Assembly: GCA_947624785.1 (NCBI GenBank)
Contig: CANQLV010000004.1
Location: 62,001-126,000, forward strand
Length of the DNA: 64,000 nucleotides
Reading direction: 5' to 3'
From: Akkermansia muciniphila
GTDB lineage: Bacteria; Verrucomicrobiota; Verrucomicrobiia; Verrucomicrobiales; Akkermansiaceae
The notes under the pieces were generated by a model. The model was not told where the DNA came from. It did no database searches and worked only from the letters and a program-made list of their open reading frames with translations. Position 1 is the stretch's first letter. Each line of letters opens with the position of its first letter. The position numbers and the translations under genes are program-made. Below, in pieces: positions 60,093-64,000 of the stretch.

Positions 60093-62348
60093 TTAGTGCA
60101 TTGCTCTTCGGATGCCCTGAATATTATATTCTACTTGTCTATTTATTCTTTTTTGAGTGCGTTCTAATTCATCAATTCTCTTGTTGGTCATGTCTTGCGC
60201 TCTTTGAATGTTTGCATTTATCGTTGTAGCTAAGTTGCTAAAGTTATTTACCACAGCAGCCATGAAGCGATCTGTTGATTCCCCTTGCCTGCGGAGGGTC
60301 TGCAACGCTTCATTGATGGCGGCGTTGATCTCGGAAGCATCAAGCGTGTTGTCGTCTCCGCCTATACCTTCCAGAAGCCGCTTTTTGCCGGCCTCCCATG
60401 CTTCTTGAACAGCTTCCACCCTTTTCTGCTGTTGGGGCGTTGGATGCTGGGGAATCCCTTCAAAGGGGGCGTTCTTGATCAGCTTCTCTTGCTGTTTGAC
60501 TGCATCACGAGTTGCTTCTTTCATGGCGGCATCCCTGACTTTCTGTCGGGCCTCTTCTTTTTTCCGGGCATCCTGTATAGCTTTTTCTTCTTCCTGTCGT
60601 TGAGCGTTTTTCTGCTTTGCTTCTGTATTCCTTTGTTGTGCTGTATCTCTGGCACTTTGGGCTGCATTAAGCGCACGGCGTTCGGCCAATTCTTTTGTGG
60701 CCTGTTCAAGAGTATCTTCCGCTTTGTATTGTGCTTCTAAAGCTTTTGTCTGTTCTTCCCTGGCTTTCCTTAAAGCTTCATCATTGGCTTTATAGGCATT
60801 TTCCCTGGCCGTTTCTGTAGTAATATCATAACCAGCTTCTTTTAAAGCTTGATCGGAATTATCTCTTTGTTTTCTTGCCGCATACAATTTTTCCCAATCA
60901 GGGAATGTAATTTTTCCGCTTTCTATTTTAGAAATTTCTCCCTCAATTTGTTTCAATTCATCCAAAGAGAGAATAGGCGTATTTTCTAAGACTGCCAGAC
61001 GGTCTTTTATTTGATTTAATGATTCAACGGCCTTGCTCAATTCCTTTCCCGCATTTGTAACGCTACCTTGCGCCGCTTCCTCTGCTTCCGTTCGATGTCT
61101 GGCATTTGCATCCATTCTTATTCCTTCTTGAACGCGGTCCAGCTTCCGTCTTGCTTCCGGGCTGTTAGGGTCTCCGTATTTTCCATTATAAAAATCAGTT
61201 TCAACATCTAGCAGGCGGGCGCGGTCTTGTTCATCAAGAATTTTTGATTGCAAGTCAATCAAACGCCTTTGTTCCCGTACGGCTTCCCGTAAAGCTTCAA
61301 CTTCAATTTTCCTATTATCGGCAATTCTGGCCGTAAGATCATTTTCTTTTTGTAAAATAGATTCATTATTCAGTTTCGCCTTTAGCTCATTTGCTTCTTT
61401 AATGAGCTTATCCATATTTTTCTTTTTTTCCTCCGCTTGCCTTTCAAGTTCATCACTTTTCGACTTAAAATGATTCACCAAGGCAGTAATGCCGGCGGTA
61501 AGCCCCTGAAACAGCAGCAAGGCCCAGCCAAGCGGCCCCATAGCCGCCTTGATGGACGTTCCGAACAGACGAATGAACGGAATTGCCCCACGGAGGGAAG
61601 AGGACATTCCCAGGATGCGGGCGGCCGCTTCCGTCACTTGCGCGGATAAGCCCCGGACCTGGCGCCGGGTAAGTTCTCCGGCCTTTCCGGCAGCGGTGAT
61701 ACGTTTTTCCAAGTCCTGGATATTCTTCAGGGCGTCCGCCTGGGCTACGTTGTCGCCGGCCTTCCGGGCTTCTTCAAGCTTGGCAATATAGATTTCCAGT
61801 TCCGCCCGCAATTCCTCATAGGACGCGGCGGCGCGGCGGTTCCCGGCTTCCAGCCGTTCCACGGTTGCCGCTGCCTGCTGTTGCTTCCGGGCCTCCGCAG
61901 CAGCCGCTTTTTCCGCGGCCTTGTCGGCGGCGTCCATTTCCTTATTGTAGCCGTCGAGGATCTTTTGAAGGTTTTCATCAAGGTTTTCGCCCCACTTCGC
62001 CCCCAGGTCCAAATCTGACATTTTGTTATTGAGGACTTCCGCGACGTCATCAATCTGTTCAAATTTCTTCTTGAGTTCTTCCGCCGTCAATACGGCTCCG
62101 GTCGCGTCATCGATAAACGCTTCCAGTCCGGGGTTGTCCTGGAACGCCGCCCGCATGCGAGAGCCGGCATCTGTCATCTTATCGGCGAATTCCCCCAGCT
62201 TCTCATTGGCGTTTTCAAGGGCCTTGTCATAGGCGGAAAGGTCGCCTCCGGCCTCTATCCTGCCGAGTTCTTCAATCTGCTGCTTTGCCTCTTCGATGCC
62301 CTTGGCGTCAACGGAGTACTTAAGCCCTACTTCGATTTCTTTCTTGAT
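60093..62348 (-). CDS. Phage tail tape-measure protein, non-canonical or missing start codon
   Basis: Tape-measure proteins set phage tail length. The protein is long, helical and rich in Lys, Glu, Ala and Gln, with heptad-type coiled coil through most of its length. A hydrophobic patch of about 25 residues (AAMGPLGWALLLFQGLTAGITALV) lies in the first third, typical of the membrane-spanning part. The first ATG is at 62177, but the frame stays open and tape-measure-like back to 62370 (for example KYSVDAKGIEEAKQQIEELG). No ATG, GTG or TTG occurs there; an ATC at 62348 is the nearest plausible initiator. Counted from there it has 751 aa. Confidence 0.75.
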   Translation of the reverse strand: MKKEIEVGLKYSVDAKGIEEAKQQIEELGRIEAGGDLSAYDKALENANEKLGEFADKMTDAGSRMRAAFQDNPGLEAFIDDATGAVLTAEELKKKFEQIDDVAEVLNNKMSDLDLGAKWGENLDENLQKILDGYNKEMDAADKAAEKAAAAEARKQQQAAATVERLEAGNRRAAASYEELRAELEIYIAKLEEARKAGDNVAQADALKNIQDLEKRITAAGKAGELTRRQVRGLSAQVTEAAARILGMSSSLRGAIPFIRLFGTSIKAAMGPLGWALLLFQGLTAGITALVNHFKSKSDELERQAEEKKKNMDKLIKEANELKAKLNNESILQKENDLTARIADNRKIEVEALREAVREQRRLIDLQSKILDEQDRARLLDVETDFYNGKYGDPNSPEARRKLDRVQEGIRMDANARHRTEAEEAAQGSVTNAGKELSKAVESLNQIKDRLAVLENTPILSLDELKQIEGEISKIESGKITFPDWEKLYAARKQRDNSDQALKEAGYDITTETARENAYKANDEALRKAREEQTKALEAQYKAEDTLEQATKELAERRALNAAQSARDTAQQRNTEAKQKNAQRQEEEKAIQDARKKEEARQKVRDAAMKEATRDAVKQQEKLIKNAPFEGIPQHPTPQQQKRVEAVQEAWEAGKKRLLEGIGGDDNTLDASEINAAINEALQTLRRQGESTDRFMAAVVNNFSNLATTINANIQRAQDMTNKRIDELERTQKRINRQVEYNIQGIRRAMH

Positions 62349-62442
62349 TGTCCTGGTGCTTGATGGTCTTTAGGTGTTTCTTCTTTTCCCCTCCCCCCGT
62401 CCAGTTCCGGGCAGGGAGAGGGGGGCTTGGTTCTTTCAACGG

Positions 62443-62865
62443 TTAGAGGGAAGCTTCCTGTTTTTCGAGTTTCTGGCACTCCTGTACTTGCTGAAAAATA
62501 TGGTCAGGAATTTCCCCTCTGGAGAGGGCGAGCTTGTTAAATTCGAGCCTCTCTTTTAACATCCGGTTTTTCCTCTTATGAAGCTTGTATGCTTTCTTTG
62601 AAAGTTGAGTCATTTTCTGATTATAGTAATATTGATTAATATCCGAGATGAAGCCAGCGAGAACAACAGGTTGACAAATCCCCGCCTGTTCTGATGTTTT
62701 CAGAATGTCGGGCAAAAGCTGATGGATCTCTTTCAACGCAAGTGGGCATTCATACCAGAACTCGCGCATGGATTCAAGGTAACGTACTTGAAGTTCCGCC
62801 AAGACGGATTCTGTATTCTCACTATTTATTTTATTTTCTTTATTATCGGGTTTGTTCTCAATCAT
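62443..62865 (-). CDS. Phage hypothetical protein, 140 aa
   Basis: Acidic at the N-terminus (MIENKPDNKENKINSENTES) and then a helical body with many Leu, Gln and Tyr residues and a basic stretch KKAYKLHKRKNRMLKERLEF (about residues 91-110). By position, just before the tape-measure gene on the same strand, it could be a tail-assembly chaperone, but it shows no family match I can see. A strong hairpin of C- and G-runs (62390-62426) separates it from the tape measure. Confidence 0.6.
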   Translation of the reverse strand: MIENKPDNKENKINSENTESVLAELQVRYLESMREFWYECPLALKEIHQLLPDILKTSEQAGICQPVVLAGFISDINQYYYNQKMTQLSKKAYKLHKRKNRMLKERLEFNKLALSRGEIPDHIFQQVQECQKLEKQEASL

Positions 62866-62880
62866 ATTATTGATATTGGG

Positions 62881-63363
62881 TTATTGTGTTATTTCTGCCG
62901 CCCCGAAAGGAGCAGGCAAAATCTTGAAGGGCCTCCATGCTTCCCGGTAGAAGTACCAGGCCCATTTTTCTATCAGGGCTGCCGCCCGCGCTTCTGATGG
63001 CTCCCACACGATAGGCAAGCGGTATCTTACCTCGAAAGTTCCCAGGCTCCCCAGAATGGCCTTGCTGGTCGTCTTCCTTCTGGACAGGTGAAAGGGCAGT
63101 TCGTCAGGATGCCCCACAATCAGCAGCCGGGCAAAGTCATATCCCCGGAGGCGGTGGCATTCCCGCTCGAACCTGTCACGCCCCGCCGTCAGGCTTCCGA
63201 TCAGGTCAACAATGCTCTTCCTCTCCACCGTGAACCGGGTTTCAAATCTGTCCAGGGAATAATCCCCGCTTTGCAGCGTTCCGCGCCGGGAGGAGAAATG
63301 CTGAAAGGTGAGGGGCGTTTGCTCTCTGTTGTCGATGATGATAAGGGGCGTTTCCGGGGTCAT
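62881..63363 (-). CDS. ERCC4-type nuclease domain protein
   Basis: From ATG 63363, preceded by GAGAGAGA, the 160-aa protein matches the ERCC4/XPF nuclease fold: IIIDNREQTPLTF (about residue 7), TLQSGDYSLDRF, TVERKSIVDLIGSL (catalytic E-R-K-x-x-x-D) and FARLLIVGHP with SLGTFEVRYRLPIVW. Phage versions cut branched or single-strand-bearing DNA. It is short and lacks a helix-hairpin-helix domain. Its stop is 15 bases before the next gene's start on this strand. Confidence 0.85.
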   Translation of the reverse strand: MTPETPLIIIDNREQTPLTFQHFSSRRGTLQSGDYSLDRFETRFTVERKSIVDLIGSLTAGRDRFERECHRLRGYDFARLLIVGHPDELPFHLSRRKTTSKAILGSLGTFEVRYRLPIVWEPSEARAAALIEKWAWYFYREAWRPFKILPAPFGAAEITQ

Positions 63364-63411
63364 TGTTGTCTCTCTCTCGCGCGTGTGTATAGGTGTGTTT
63401 TTTCGCAAAAA

Positions 63412-63553
63412 TTGTAAACGGCGTAGTAACTTATTGATTTATCAATCTGAATTTGTGTACAAACGTTTGTAAACCAATCCAGAAGGATTTTCATTAAATC
63501 TTAATTATCAATACATTATTTGTGTAACAATTTGTAAACCGCAATTTGTAAAC
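63412..63553. repeat. Short TTGTAAAC repeats and a palindrome in a prophage intergenic region
   Basis: Four copies of TTGTAAAC: 63412-63419, 63467-63474, 63532-63539 and 63546-63553. A perfect 14-bp palindrome TACAAACGTTTGTA spans 63458-63471 and overlaps the second copy. The gap (63409-63570) is AT-rich and holds no gene. The layout suits repressor or replication-protein binding sites. Confidence 0.4.
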
Positions 63554-63570
63554 CTTTTCCCATTTGATAG

Positions 63571-64000
63571 TCAATGCGTTATAAAATCCAGCGGTATTTT
63601 TACGCCTCTCGCCGTGGTGTTTACCCTGCTGTTCGGCCGGAAAAGCTGCTCTTCCATTCCCTTCACGTTCAGGAGAACCTTTTTCACGTTCACCCCCTCC
63701 CATTCCGAACCCTTGAATATTTCCCCTATCTTCCGGTTCTTCCTGGTGGCGGCAAGGTAGACGTATTTCTTCCCGTCCGCCGCTTTTCGGACGTACAGGC
63801 CGTAGCGTTCAAGGACGGTGGAATCTTCCGATACTTCCGCGCTGGCCGCTTCCTTGATGAACTCCCGGAGGGTGCGGTTCCCCATCATGGGCGGGGAATA
63901 CCCCAGGAGCCATTCCAGGCAGCGTTCCCCGTCGTCGTCCAGCACGCGGGCGTAATCACTCCCGGAGGCCATGGCGGCGCATTCCTGCATGTCCCGGGGC
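63571..64000 (-). CDS. Phage protein, C-terminal part, reaching past the window
   Basis: The frame is open from the window edge (64000) to TGA at 63571; the first ATG inside is at 63990 but the open frame continues outward without a stop, so the gene probably begins outside. The 143 visible residues are mixed helix and strand with DDDGERCLEWLLGYSPPMMG, YGLYVRKAADGKKYVYLAATRKNRK and the ending ARGVKIPLDFITH. That end resembles the C-termini of some phage primase/helicase proteins, but this is a weak impression. Confidence 0.5.
   Translation of the reverse strand, partial: PRDMQECAAMASGSDYARVLDDDGERCLEWLLGYSPPMMGNRTLREFIKEAASAEVSEDSTVLERYGLYVRKAADGKKYVYLAATRKNRKIGEIFKGSEWEGVNVKKVLLNVKGMEEQLFRPNSRVNTTARGVKIPLDFITH

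Larger units (their letters stand above)
59865..64000. mobile_element. Prophage, left end, extending past the window
   Basis: From about 59.86 kb the content changes: all genes lie on the minus strand and include a coiled-coil tape-measure protein, a nuclease and phage-like hypotheticals. AT-rich gaps with short repeats appear and the composition differs from the island. The left limit is set by the attachment-like site; the right limit and the integrase lie outside. Confidence 0.65.

Noticed and set aside
62370..62439. Lambda-type programmed frameshift (GGGAAAA-like run) joining an upstream frame to the tape measure
   Set aside because: The run lies upstream of the TAA at 62370 in the tape-measure frame, so a shift there would hit the stop; the alternative TTG frame has no proper slippery heptamer after it.

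Overview
The window looks like chromosome of a Verrucomicrobiota gut bacterium, most probably Akkermansia muciniphila or a close relative. The grounds are the moderately high G+C, a secreted glycosidase set (GH20, GH16, a trehalase/GH63-like enzyme), an N-acetylhexosamine kinase-like protein, a heptose-based envelope pathway with fucosyltransferases, and genes that often lack Shine-Dalgarno sequences. This is judged from family resemblance only; no search was run.

Layout. 1-14.5 kb is mostly housekeeping: the end of a beta-barrel protein, queA, floA, thiG, an amino-acid permease, a HAD phosphatase, an AI-2E-type transporter, lysA, two glycosidases and class II aldolase. 14.5-19.4 kb is an AT-richer minus-strand block: a PP-loop ATPase, an aldo/keto-reductase-like protein without its catalytic Lys and His, a sugar-transfer-type ATP-grasp protein and a polysaccharide pyruvyl transferase. 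19.4-43.4 kb is core again: typA, ilvE, a GH16 glycosidase, ogt, an FHA protein, obg, a nahK-like kinase, an ATP-grasp ligase, LMW phosphatase, guaB-guaA, an acetyltransferase/HAD pair, an AEC carrier, DAHP synthase, an orphan pseudopilin, secG, panD, ribF-truB-nrnA and a metallophosphoesterase. A solitary SIR2-like protein sits at 43.5 kb. 44.5-56.8 kb is a glycan-assembly island: GT8, GT2, GT9 and hldD leftwards, then GT2, a DxD glycosyltransferase-like protein, GT4, GT10, an OafA-type acyltransferase and a second GT10 rightwards. After two small secreted proteins and an SLC13 transporter, the right end (from about 59.86 kb) enters a prophage with a tape-measure protein, an ERCC4-type nuclease and a protein running off the edge.

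How the parts fit. The island plus the pyruvyl-transferase block probably build and decorate surface polysaccharide or LPS, with heptose supplied by HldD, fucose added by the GT10 enzymes and acyl groups by the OafA protein. The secreted glycosidases and the NahK-like kinase fit harvesting of mucin sugars.

The main non-gene observations are: promoters whose -10 box lies so close to the start codon that the mRNAs would be leaderless or nearly so; a 181-bp inverted-repeat element between two glycosyltransferase genes; mutually exclusive hairpins ahead of thiG; a tape-measure gene with no canonical start codon in its open frame; and a probable attachment site made of a tRNA-like 3' end.
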